Shown here: positions 6,642-14,503 of the stretch, one piece after another
How positions within the stretch are numbered: position 1 is the first letter of the stretch
How the letters are laid out: each line of letters starts with the position of its first letter
DNA from: Marine group II euryarchaeote REDSEA-S43_B8
Lineage (GTDB): Archaea; Thermoplasmatota; Poseidoniia; Poseidoniales; Thalassarchaeaceae
Reading direction: 5' to 3'
NCBI GenBank assembly: GCA_001629235.1
Contig: LUSA01000032.1
Span: 6,724 to 36,392, forward strand
DNA length: 29,669 nucleotides
Position numbers and translations under genes: made by a program
The notes under the pieces: generated by a model
What the model was told of the DNA's origin: nothing
The model's database searches: none
Seen by the model: only the letters and a program-made list of their open reading frames with translations

Positions 6642-8072
6642 TCAAAAATTAGCATACGAAAGATAGGTGCCTATTATGCAACCAGCGGCTAGTATTCCAG
6701 GAATTATCTTGTATTCGAACTGAGACTTTACCTTTCCAAGTACTCCTAGTTCACTTCCTCTTTCTAATCTAGCAGCAAATCCCACTCCACTTTCACCTAC
6801 GACTTGCATCAAGAGCTGTTGGTCATTTCTTCGTATTGGGGTAATGCCGTCTTCAGCAAACCATTTTTCTTTCTTCATGTTTTTAGGTCGATTTTCGGCT
6901 TTTCCTAATATGTAACAGGGGTCCCCCAAAGCCAACCCCCATAATGTCCATTTATGCTCAAGTATCGTCCATCCACCAAAAGTAGTAGTGATTAGTGAAC
7001 CAAAAATTTCTCCTAAGTTACGATTATGATCTACTTCCCAAATTCGAATATACTCACCAAGTTCTTGATCTTCGAACTTTTCAGGTTTTACGAGTACTCC
7101 CCCGGTTCCATCATGAAGTATGAAATTATGACTGCCGTTTTTTTGTTTAATTGTCTCCCACTTGTATTCGGTTTTGGTACGAGGACCATCATCAGTCATC
7201 ACGACTTTTGTTCTTTTGAGATGTATTTCGTACACCCATCTCCATGAGTGTAGGTCATTGTAAGTACGTGCAGGATCATCTCCAACCAGAACAGGCGGCG
7301 CGGGAGAAGTCCACCTTCGAACTTGGCCTACAAGCTCTAATTCACCAGCAGCCATCGACCTAATCTTTGAAGTTGGAACATCAATCGTCAACTGCATTTT
7401 AGTTCCAGTGACCCACATCGCTGCTGCAAATACTACTGAGCCTATTGCTGGTCCAAAAATAAGTAACGCCGCGATAACGAGTGCTTCGGTATCTTCTGCC
7501 GATTTACCCACCTCCAATCCTGCGTACACTGAAGCCATCGTTGCTGGAATTGAATACAAAACAAGAATACTCATGAATACGCCGTCAAGAGAGAAGCTTG
7601 CAGGCTTTGGAGTGCCTACAACGGTAGGATGTTCTGGAATAATTCCGCTATCGTCTGGCCCATATGGGTCTACTTTGTCCCAGTATTCTGGACCAGGGGC
7701 TTGGAAAACCCATCCTCTATCGTCTCTTTTTGGGCTATGAGAATATTTTCCAGTCCAGAAACTTCCTGTGGAACCTCCAGTTTCAGAACGGTGGACAAAA
7801 TCTCTGGGTTTCTCCTCTATCCTGATTTTTTCAAATTCTTTTTGCAATTTTGTAGGAGTCAGCCACATCCCAAGTAAACAACCTGGGACGACAAAAATAC
7901 CACCTGCAGCCACTGACGTCCAATTATTTGAGGTCAAAGCTCCTATGCTTCCAATTAGCCCAAAGACTATCAAAAGCAAGGAAAAAATCCAAGGAATAAT
8001 CACAAATCCACTTGGAGGGGTGAAATCAAAACCCCCTCCACCCCCAAATCGGACTGTTGTCGTGTCCACCAT
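6642..8072 (-). CDS. GIDE-like multi-pass membrane protein
   Basis: 476 aa. ATG 8072 is preceded on the minus strand by GGTGA with 7-base spacing, a good archaeal ribosome site. Hydrophobic segments lie at about 22-45, 50-70, 163-186, 194-218 and 455-474. The middle soluble region has the layout of the GIDE domain: SKIRSMAAGELELVGQVRRW, a gap, PPVLVGDDPAR, then WRWVYEIHLKR, HDGTGGVLVKPEKFE and PCYILGKAE. GIDE domains form the membrane-facing part of mitochondrial E3 ligase MUL1 and occur in prokaryotes without the RING domain, often beside LemA genes, as here. No RING finger is visible. The gene is AT-richer than its neighbours, with many A/T third positions. Function is unknown; an envelope role with LemA is inference. 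Confidence 0.7.
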   Translation of the reverse strand: MVDTTTVRFGGGGGFDFTPPSGFVIIPWIFSLLLIVFGLIGSIGALTSNNWTSVAAGGIFVVPGCLLGMWLTPTKLQKEFEKIRIEEKPRDFVHRSETGGSTGSFWTGKYSHSPKRDDRGWVFQAPGPEYWDKVDPYGPDDSGIIPEHPTVVGTPKPASFSLDGVFMSILVLYSIPATMASVYAGLEVGKSAEDTEALVIAALLIFGPAIGSVVFAAAMWVTGTKMQLTIDVPTSKIRSMAAGELELVGQVRRWTSPAPPVLVGDDPARTYNDLHSWRWVYEIHLKRTKVVMTDDGPRTKTEYKWETIKQKNGSHNFILHDGTGGVLVKPEKFEDQELGEYIRIWEVDHNRNLGEIFGSLITTTFGGWTILEHKWTLWGLALGDPCYILGKAENRPKNMKKEKWFAEDGITPIRRNDQQLLMQVVGESGVGFAARLERGSELGVLGKVKSQFEYKIIPGILAAGCIIGTYLSYANF

Positions 8073-8136
8073 GGTAATGTCACCATATAGAATGAGATTA
8101 AGGTTAGCCCGGACAATTGAAATTTAATCTCTGGGT

Positions 8137-9003
8137 GTGAGATGCGTGAATGAGTACTGGAGTGGAGTTACTGAACTGGATGGGGCCGATGCTGAGGAAC
8201 ATTGGTTTGCAGTAGAGCCAGAGGTTTCAATCAGAGTAATGATTTGGAAACCTGAAGGGGTGGTTGATCCATCCAATGGAACGATCGTGATGGTCCCCGG
8301 GTGGGGTTCAATGTTCGAGGGATGGCGTCCCCTTGTCTCAGAGTGGGTGAAGAGTAGGCATCTGGTCTACATTGAGACAAGAGAGAAGGCTAGCTCTAGA
8401 ATCAGCAGGAAGATTTCAAAGTCTGACTTCTCGATAGAAAGGCACTCCAAGGATATAGCAACAGTCCTAGAGATACTGAATATCGATCATTCTAGTATCG
8501 ACTGGTACTCCTCTTCCCTTGGTTCGACTCTGTTAATCGACGCATACCAGAGAGGTGAGTTGGGTGGCAGGAGCTCTGTGCTGCTGGCCCCGAACCCCGA
8601 TTTCAAATTCCCACTGTGGTCCCGAGCGATAATCTACTCCCCCCTCCCAATGTTTGCATTCAGGAAGATGGTGGGCTTCGTCGCCTGGGTCGTAGACAAG
8701 CGGACTAAGGAGGAGGGTCAGAAGGTTCGTTATCGCAGGGCACTACTGGCCCAGGACGTGCCTAGGATGCTGCTTTCAGCGAGATGGAACTTGAGATACA
8801 GCCTGCCCGAGGATCTCTCTGGGATAGAGATTCCATGCGCTGTGATGACTGCCAGTTCAGATACCCTACACGATTTCAGCAAGGTACAGAGGATCGCGGA
8901 CTCGATTCCAAATTGCGAGATGATTGAGGTCCCCTCAAACCAGTATGCACATGAGCCAGAAGTCCTCCGAGAGATACAAAAATTCCATTCTTCGATAGAA
9001 TAA
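8137..9003 (+). CDS. Alpha/beta-hydrolase fold protein with an altered nucleophile elbow
   Basis: 288 aa from GTG 8137. A GTG at 8146 is an equally good start, because AATTTAAT at 8121-8128 lies about 22-24 bases before it. The fold is recognised from VMVPGWGSMFEGWRPL (oxyanion-hole strand and loop, about 51-66), the nucleophile strand IDWYSSSLGS (121-130), an acidic residue in TASSDTLHD, and a late histidine in YAHEPE. The elbow reads Ser-Ser-Ser-Leu-Gly rather than Gly-X-Ser-X-Gly, so the first small residue is Ser125 and the expected nucleophile is Ser127. Substrate is unknown. It stands alone between the AT-rich insert and the NFACT gene. Confidence 0.8.
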   Translation: MRCVNEYWSGVTELDGADAEEHWFAVEPEVSIRVMIWKPEGVVDPSNGTIVMVPGWGSMFEGWRPLVSEWVKSRHLVYIETREKASSRISRKISKSDFSIERHSKDIATVLEILNIDHSSIDWYSSSLGSTLLIDAYQRGELGGRSSVLLAPNPDFKFPLWSRAIIYSPLPMFAFRKMVGFVAWVVDKRTKEEGQKVRYRRALLAQDVPRMLLSARWNLRYSLPEDLSGIEIPCAVMTASSDTLHDFSKVQRIADSIPNCEMIEVPSNQYAHEPEVLREIQKFHSSIE

Positions 9004-9064
9004 ATCGCCACTTCTTCCATCGATTGTCTGATGAAGGGGGCCGGGCCGGGCGGTATCGAGTAAC

Positions 9065-11206
9065 ATGCGCGAACAGTCATCTTCCTTCGAAATCGCACGC
9101 ATAGTGCGAGAGATGTCCGAAATGGTCGGAGCGAGGGTCAGAAAGTCATATCAGCCGCACTACGAGCAGATTGTAGTCAGGCTGAACCGGAAGGGAATGC
9201 CATCTACTGACCTAGTTATCGTTAGGGGGCTCAGGGCTTACTGCTCGAATCGAGATAGGCCCATGCCCACGCAGCCTTCTCAATTTGCAATGATCCTGAG
9301 GAAGCATCTGAACAACTCCAGGTTGGTCGGAGTCAGGCAATATGGATTCGATAGGGTGATTCAGATGGACTTCGAGCATGGAGGAGGACGATTGAGTCTG
9401 ATTATCGAGTTATTCCGAGATGGCAACGTACTCCTTCTCGATCAGGAAGGCGTGATCATCAGACCCCTGACTCATGCCAAGTATGCCAGCCGGTCTCTAA
9501 AGAAGGGCGTGGCTTACGCGCCCCCTCCGGAGGCAATAGATCCAAGGGAGCTCTCTGGAGAGTCCCTGAACGAGATTCTTTCGAGCAGCGATCATGCCTT
9601 GATTAGGACCCTTGCGTCGAGAGTGAATCTTGGAAGAATCTATGGAAGTGCAGTATGCTCAATAGCTGGGATTCACGAGGATTCGGAATCCAATTCCCTT
9701 ACTGAGGAACAGAAGTCTTCACTGGACATCGCTCTCTCCAAGATGCTCGATGATCTGGATCAGGGGGAGGGAGGCAACATCTGGCTATCCGACCATGAGT
9801 CAAAGGATGCATGGAACTCGGCAGAGAACGAGTCTGATAGAGACTCAGCAGCGGCTGGAATAATCGAATTCTCCCCCATAGAACTACCCTCGATGGATGA
9901 AAGTATGAGGGAGTCGACTACTAGGTTGTCAGATGCATACGACTTCATATTCGGCTCACATGATGCTGCAGCATTCATTCGCAGGGAAGAAGAGAAGCTA
10001 GTAGAAGCGGGCGATAGAGCAGAGGACGAGAGTTCCAAGCTTTCGAGGAGAGCATCTCAGCAGAGGAAGGCAATTGAGAAGTTCAATCAGAGGGCCACGA
10101 TAACCCAGGAGTTAGGGAAGTCTATCCAGGATAACTGGGGTCATGTTGACAGCATCCTGACTCAACTAAACAATGCCGTCGAGGAAAGGGGATGGCTGGA
10201 CATCGCAGACATCGCTCACGAGGTTGAGTGGCTGGATAGCGTGGATCCGGCAAAACACACGGTGGTAGCCTTCCTTCCGGATGAGGATGGAGAGCCCGGT
10301 GCCAGTGTCACTCTAGAGGCAACGAAGACTGTACATCAGAACGCACAGAGGTACTTCGAGGAGGCCCGAGCTCAGAAGAACAAAATCAAGGGAGCTGTGG
10401 AAGCACTTGAGAAGACCGAGAGGTCGAAGAAAACTGCAGACAAGAAGGCTGCGAAGGAAGCTGCTTCGGGGAAGCTCAGAGGTAGGAAGAGAGCAAGGAG
10501 GTTCTGGTTCGAGAAGTATCGCTGGGCAATACTATCTGGTGGGCACCTGCTTATCGGGGGGAAGGATGCAAAGGGAAACGACGTGCTAGTGAGGAAGCAT
10601 CTCTCCACGAGTGACCTGTACTTCCATGCAGATCTCCACGGTGCTCCCTCATGCTCACTAAAGCTCAAGGACGGTTTGGTTCCAAGCAATTCTCAGGAGG
10701 GGCTCATTCCCAAGGGGGTCGCTTCCATGCAAATCTCCCAGACACTGGGAGAGGGTTTGGATGACGCGCGCGAATTGGACGATTCAGTGATTTCCGAGGC
10801 TGCTCAAATGGCTGTTTGCTGGTCTAGAGCATGGGGGAGCGGTGGGGCTGCAGCAACTGCATTCCATGCCAGATCCAGCCAGGTTTCCAAAACCACGGAG
10901 ACTGGGGAGTCATTGGCAAGGGGGTCCTTCGTTGTAAGGGGTGAGAGAAGCTGGCACAAAGACGTCCCCCTCGAGATAGCAATAGGACTGGCCGTAGTGA
11001 ATGGGGTCCCGATGCCGGTTTCAGGAGTTCCAAGTACCATCTCAGAAATCTGCGAAAGATGGGCAAGAATATCTCCTGGGAGAGAGAAGAAGGAAGCAGT
11101 GGCGAATAGGATCTCCAAATCAACAGGGCTATCTCAGGAGGATGTACTGTCCTGTCTTCCGCCAGGAGGCTGTTCAGTAGAGGATAAAGGGCTAATTAGC
11201 CCCTGA
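9065..11206 (+). CDS. NFACT family ribosome-quality-control protein (Rqc2/Tae2/RqcH homolog)
   Basis: 713 aa from ATG 9065. The NFACT-N region (about 8-200) contains FRDGNVLLLDQEGVIIRPL, and its FxxGNVLL pattern is typical. A helical, coiled-coil-rich middle (about 310-475) contains a very basic stretch around GKLRGRKRARRFWFEKYRW. The NFACT-R region follows, with LIGGKDAKGNDVLVRKHL and LYFHADLHGAPSC, the latter close to the family motif for this domain. Members bind stalled large ribosomal subunits and recruit tRNA to add C-terminal tails (Rqc2 in eukaryotes, RqcH in bacteria); archaeal members are presumed similar. Its length suits an archaeal form with a long coiled coil. Its last 15 bases overlap the convergent acetyltransferase gene. 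Confidence 0.92.
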   Translation: MREQSSSFEIARIVREMSEMVGARVRKSYQPHYEQIVVRLNRKGMPSTDLVIVRGLRAYCSNRDRPMPTQPSQFAMILRKHLNNSRLVGVRQYGFDRVIQMDFEHGGGRLSLIIELFRDGNVLLLDQEGVIIRPLTHAKYASRSLKKGVAYAPPPEAIDPRELSGESLNEILSSSDHALIRTLASRVNLGRIYGSAVCSIAGIHEDSESNSLTEEQKSSLDIALSKMLDDLDQGEGGNIWLSDHESKDAWNSAENESDRDSAAAGIIEFSPIELPSMDESMRESTTRLSDAYDFIFGSHDAAAFIRREEEKLVEAGDRAEDESSKLSRRASQQRKAIEKFNQRATITQELGKSIQDNWGHVDSILTQLNNAVEERGWLDIADIAHEVEWLDSVDPAKHTVVAFLPDEDGEPGASVTLEATKTVHQNAQRYFEEARAQKNKIKGAVEALEKTERSKKTADKKAAKEAASGKLRGRKRARRFWFEKYRWAILSGGHLLIGGKDAKGNDVLVRKHLSTSDLYFHADLHGAPSCSLKLKDGLVPSNSQEGLIPKGVASMQISQTLGEGLDDARELDDSVISEAAQMAVCWSRAWGSGGAAATAFHARSSQVSKTTETGESLARGSFVVRGERSWHKDVPLEIAIGLAVVNGVPMPVSGVPSTISEICERWARISPGREKKEAVANRISKSTGLSQEDVLSCLPPGGCSVEDKGLISP

Positions 11207-11800
11207 CTGGATATTCCACTCTGGCGCAGTGATTGCGAACATTACGGAGTCAGTGAAGCGATCATACAACCATTCTCTGTCCTTTGAAACTCCCTCCAAG
11301 CGCAAACCCAGCCTCTCTGCTACTGCTCGACTAGGATGATTGTCCGCTGCAACCTCGATAACCGATCTGTGTAGTTTCAAATCAACAAAGCAGTGTTCTA
11401 TGACCCTCCTGCATGACTTGGTAATGATCCCCCTGCCAGATGAGGACTCGGAAACCCAATATCCCAATCCGAAGCTCCTATTGTCCCAGTCTACCCAATT
11501 TAGACTGACTACGCCAACGAGTTCGCCGTATTTACGAATCAAGTAAACCCAGTTGAAGTTCTTGTCATCTCTTATCCGACGAATCATCGCTAACTCGTCA
11601 TCCACTGAATTGACGTCATCCAGCCATGGGAGCCACTCCCTGAGATATTCTCGGTTCTCATCAACAGTAACGAAGAGTTCTCTGGCGTCTCCCTCAATGG
11701 GAGCAAGCAATTCTAGCCCGTCCTCGACCATCAATGAGCTGGAGGGTAGAGGAGGCGGGGAATCAGGGTCATCCGGCCATCCGATTGGCTCAGGCATCAT
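11192..11800 (-). CDS. GNAT N-acetyltransferase, RimJ/RimL type
   Basis: About 202 aa from ATG 11800; a TTG at 11809 and an ATG at 11797 are alternatives. The GNAT fold is visible: the acceptor-side helix DENREYLREWLPWLDDV, a central strand VYLIRKYGELVGVVSL, and the acetyl-CoA segment LGYWVSESSSGRGIITKSCR. LHRSVIEVAADNHPSRAVAERLG and a C-terminal LEGVSKDREWLYDRF close the fold. This pattern is typical of the RimJ/RimL group, which acetylates N-terminal amines of ribosomal proteins or small amines. The actual substrate is unknown. It is convergent with the NFACT gene (15-base overlap) and divergent from tryptophan dioxygenase. A TATA-like CTAAAA lies about 24 bases before ATG 11800. Confidence 0.88.
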   Translation of the reverse strand: MMPEPIGWPDDPDSPPPLPSSSLMVEDGLELLAPIEGDARELFVTVDENREYLREWLPWLDDVNSVDDELAMIRRIRDDKNFNWVYLIRKYGELVGVVSLNWVDWDNRSFGLGYWVSESSSGRGIITKSCRRVIEHCFVDLKLHRSVIEVAADNHPSRAVAERLGLRLEGVSKDREWLYDRFTDSVMFAITAPEWNIQSGAN

Positions 11801-11876
11801 GCACCGCAATGAATCGGGCGTTTTAGTGGTTCTAATTCAGCGGCAACGCTTCAAGTGGACTGCCTCATGCGAGGCC

Positions 11877-12959
11877 ATGGGCGGAAACGGAGAGTCCGGT
11901 AACTGGACATACGGGGACTACCTGAGGCTTCACGAGTTACTGGAACTGCAAGGAGACGAAAGGGGAATTTCTGCAGATGAAATGCATTTCATCATCGTTC
12001 ACCAGACTTTCGAGCTCTGGTTCAAGCAAATAATTCGAGAGCTCTCAGAAACCAGAGAGATTTTGGATCAGGTCCCCGTTCCTGAGGATGATATTCCAAG
12101 GGCCGTAAGTCACCTGGAGAGGACGACTGAGATTTTTCGACTAATGGCGAACCAATGGACGGTTCTCGAGACTCTGACCCCACAGGGATTCCTAGCCTTC
12201 AGAGACGGATTGGGCACCGCATCGGGGTTCGAGTCTTTTCAGATGCGTGAGTTCGAGGCACTCCTAGGTCTTGAGACGGAAGACCGAATGTTCGGTATGG
12301 ACCCGATTAAGACATTCAGAAAGCTATCCGAGAGAGGGGGGAAGGACGAGGAGGTGCTGAAAAGGCTAGAAGAGCAGATGCAGAAATCCTCCCTATTCGA
12401 GTCACTCATCAAATGGATTGAACGGACGCCCATTATGGGTTCTTCTTTCGACGGTGATGATGACAAAGATGTGGTGAGAGCATATGTGGAGGCGCATCTG
12501 GAATCTCATCTCAAGATGGGGCAAGATGCCTTGGAGAGAATGTCCGATTTGGACACGGAGGGAGCAGATAGGATGAGAGAAAGAATAGACTCATCACATC
12601 AGTCTGCAGTGTCTTTCTTGATTCCTGATGGAGAGATTAGTCGTTCTAGAGCAGGTCTTCTTTTCATTGAGTCATATCGAGAGTTGCCACTTCTGACCTG
12701 GCCGAGAAAGCTCATCGACGCGTTTGTCGAGTTAGAGGAGTCAATGGCAAAGTGGAGACACGACCATGCACGAATGGTAGAGAGAATCATTGGAAAGAGG
12801 ACTGGCACAGGTGGGACAAGCGGAGTGGACTACTTGGATGCAACAGCCAGATACCGAATTTTCAAGGACCTGTGGGAAGTTAGGACGATACTCGTTAAAC
12901 CTCAGAATAGACCTGACCTGATTAATGCAGAATTCTACGGTTACACTGTCGATTCGTGA
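11877..12959 (+). CDS. kynA: Tryptophan 2,3-dioxygenase
   Basis: 360 aa from ATG 11877. The frame is open further upstream, but that part is antisense to the acetyltransferase gene and is not protein-like. The enzyme is heme-dependent and opens the indole ring of tryptophan with O2 to N-formylkynurenine, the first step of the kynurenine route. Visible residues are His43 in FIIVHQTFELWFKQ (active-site histidine), GTASGFESFQMREFE with Arg124 (substrate carboxylate), and WRHDHARMVERIIG with His297 aligned to the proximal heme ligand. The family glycine motif TGTGGTSGVDYL follows. It is longer than typical bacterial forms (about 280-300 aa) and nearer eukaryotic length. No other kynurenine gene is adjacent. 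It indicates oxygen and heme use. Confidence 0.95.
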   Translation: MGGNGESGNWTYGDYLRLHELLELQGDERGISADEMHFIIVHQTFELWFKQIIRELSETREILDQVPVPEDDIPRAVSHLERTTEIFRLMANQWTVLETLTPQGFLAFRDGLGTASGFESFQMREFEALLGLETEDRMFGMDPIKTFRKLSERGGKDEEVLKRLEEQMQKSSLFESLIKWIERTPIMGSSFDGDDDKDVVRAYVEAHLESHLKMGQDALERMSDLDTEGADRMRERIDSSHQSAVSFLIPDGEISRSRAGLLFIESYRELPLLTWPRKLIDAFVELEESMAKWRHDHARMVERIIGKRTGTGGTSGVDYLDATARYRIFKDLWEVRTILVKPQNRPDLINAEFYGYTVDS

Positions 12960-13016
12960 GTCCTGAGGACGGAATTGCATCGTGCCATTGAAGGCTAGGT
13001 CGTCAGTGGGCGGTCC

Positions 13017-14145
13017 ATGTCCGTCCCAGTAATCTGTGCTTATGCACGAACTCCGGTTGGAAAGTTTCGAGGTTCGCTTTCACAGTTCAGTGCTGTTGAA
13101 CTGGGCATCATGGCTGTAAAGGAAGTCTGTGTTAGATCGGGAATAGATCCTGCCGGAGGAGTGGTGGATCAAGTGTACATGGGCCAAGTTCTGCAAGCAG
13201 GATGCGGGCAGGCACCGGCTCGTCAAGTGGCTATAGGAGCGGGGTTGCCGGTAACTACCCCCTGCACTACAATCAACAAAGTGTGCGGCTCAAGCCTGAA
13301 GGCTGCAATGATTGCTGCAACAGAGATTAGGGCAGGAGTATCGGAAGTTGTGATTGTAGGAGGGATGGAGTCAATGACGAATGCACCACACATTGCTCGG
13401 AATGTAGCCAAAGGACAAGACGTCCCCTTTGGTTCTCTTGAGTCTGTACTAATTGGAGACGGACTGAAGGACGCATTCACTGGAGAGTCAATGGGCAATA
13501 CTGGGGAGACGGTAGCAGAGGAGCATGGAATTACCAGAGAAGAATCTGATAAATTCGCAGTCCGCTCACACTCCATGGCCAACGAAGCATGGGAGAAGGG
13601 ATGGATTAGCGAAGAGGTTTTTCCTGTCGGTTCTCTATCTATTGACGAATGAATTCGTCCAGAGACGAATGAAGAGATTCTATCATCACTCAGGACTGTT
13701 TTCTCAGAAGACGGTCAAGTCACCGCAGGAAATGCCAGTCAAGTCTCGGATGGAGCCTCTGCAGTATTGATTGCTTCAGAAGAGAAGGCAAAAAGAGAAG
13801 GTTGGCCAATCTTAGCAAGAATTGTGGATTATGCCACATCCGGAGTGGAGTCCAACAGAGTAATGTCCGCGCCAATACCTACTGTCGAGAAGTTGTTGAA
13901 AATCACTGGTATGAGATTGGAAGATGTGGACATTCTGGAGCATAACGAGGCTTTCGCTTCGGCTTCATGCGCTATTAGGGACTCATTAGGAATTCCTTGC
14001 CATCGGACACCCACTCGGGGCTACTGGAGCTAGGTGCCTGATGACTTTGGTTAATGCCATGAGAAGGAGAGGATCTAGGAGGGGGATTGTGACAGTTTGT
14101 CTTGGCGGTGGAAACGCAGTAGCGATGATGGTAGAGTGCCCTTAG
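13017..14145 (+). pseudogene. Broken acetyl-CoA acetyltransferase (thiolase)
   Basis: Thiolase joins or cleaves acetoacetyl-CoA and acetyl-CoA. The first 211 residues are normal: RTPVGKFRG, then INKVCGSSLKA with catalytic Cys90, and VGGMESMTNAPH. At 13650-13652 an in-frame TGA interrupts the conserved DE-x-RP segment. The same frame then continues perfectly with IRPETNEEILSSL, VTAGNASQVSDGASAVLIAS and HNEAFASAS up to about 13997. There about 10-13 codons are missing, including the usual N-x-x-GGA segment, and the frame shifts. The next frame, from 13999, carries AIGHPLGATGARCLM (catalytic His) and VCLGGGNAVAMM (second catalytic Cys) to a TAG at 14143-14145. Two separate lesions point to a true pseudogene rather than one read error. 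The upstream 211-aa piece alone would lack half the active site. Confidence 0.88.
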
Positions 14146-14180
14146 CCAGGTTTTGGTTCTCCCGTACCAGTCATAGACCT

Positions 14181-14186
14181 TATTTG
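14181..14186 (+). promoter_or_regulatory. TATA-like box of rpoK
   Basis: TATTTG lies centred about 27 bases before the rpoK ATG at 14210, in the 64-base gap after the thiolase remnant. The spacing fits a leaderless archaeal message that begins at or next to the start codon. Confidence 0.45.
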
Positions 14187-14209
14187 GGAGTCTCCGGTCG
14201 AGCGCCTCG

Positions 14210-14470
14210 ATGGTTGAGCCAGCTCGCACTCATACACGCTTCGAAAAGGCCAGAATAATCGGTGCCCGAGCGCTCCAGATTAGCATGGGAGCCCCTCTCT
14301 TCGTGACAGAGGACGAGCTACGTGAGAAGTACAGCGGGGAGTTGATTCAACTCTACGGTGTAGACGATGCAAAGGAGAAAGTCGTTCTGGACCCAATGAA
14401 GATAGCCACACTGGAGTACGAGCAGAACAAGATCCCCATTGACATTGACCCTCACTTCGGGGAAGAATGA
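14210..14470 (+). CDS. rpoK: DNA-directed RNA polymerase subunit K (Rpb6 homolog)
   Basis: 86 aa from ATG 14210. The core RpoK/Rpb6 signature is unmistakable: TRFEKARIIGARALQISMGAP at about 9-29, then DPMKIATLEYEQNKIPI near the C terminus. The subunit clamps the largest polymerase subunits together and is essential in archaea and eukaryotes. About 28 residues between the two blocks (VTEDELREKYSGELIQLYGV and on) form an insertion-like helix seen in some archaeal forms. It is followed 33 bases later by ctaA, so the heme A genes may share its promoter. This gene is good evidence that the window is archaeal. Confidence 0.96.
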   Translation: MVEPARTHTRFEKARIIGARALQISMGAPLFVTEDELREKYSGELIQLYGVDDAKEKVVLDPMKIATLEYEQNKIPIDIDPHFGEE

Positions 14471-14503
14471 AGCGTTACGGCCCCTTACCGGGAGCGATAG
14501 CAA

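Larger units (their letters stand above)
6076..8128. mobile_element. AT-rich LemA-GIDE insert, probably acquired laterally
   Basis: Base composition falls sharply across this stretch. A hand count gives 24 G+C of 60 for 7141-7200, against 35 of 60 for 5281-5340 in the neighbouring gene. Codon third positions also shift to A/T. The left junction is set near 6076, where the LemA family match ends and the protein tail becomes antisense of the Nudix fusion gene; a near-palindrome GATCTAGTAGATC sits just beyond it. The right junction is somewhere between the GIDE start and the hydrolase gene. No transposase, integrase, flanking repeat or tRNA target is visible, so the mechanism is unknown. An assembly junction is an alternative. 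Confidence 0.45.

Noticed and set aside
6076..8128. Classical insertion sequence or integron
   Set aside because: No transposase or integrase, and no terminal inverted repeats or target duplication could be found by eye; only composition and the LemA junction support acquisition.
9004..9064. GC-rich element ahead of the NFACT gene as a terminator hairpin
   Set aside because: The GGGCCGGGC run can pair only weakly with itself and is not followed by a T tract, so a terminator is not supported.
11553..11876. Longer N terminus for tryptophan dioxygenase
   Set aside because: The extra 108 codons are antisense to the acetyltransferase gene and Ser-rich without family resemblance; homology begins just after ATG 11877.
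13650..13652. Selenocysteine or alternative-code reading of the TGA in the thiolase
   Set aside because: Many genes here end in TGA (korA, korB, ctaA), thiolases have no selenocysteine at this site, and a second lesion further on shows the gene is decaying.
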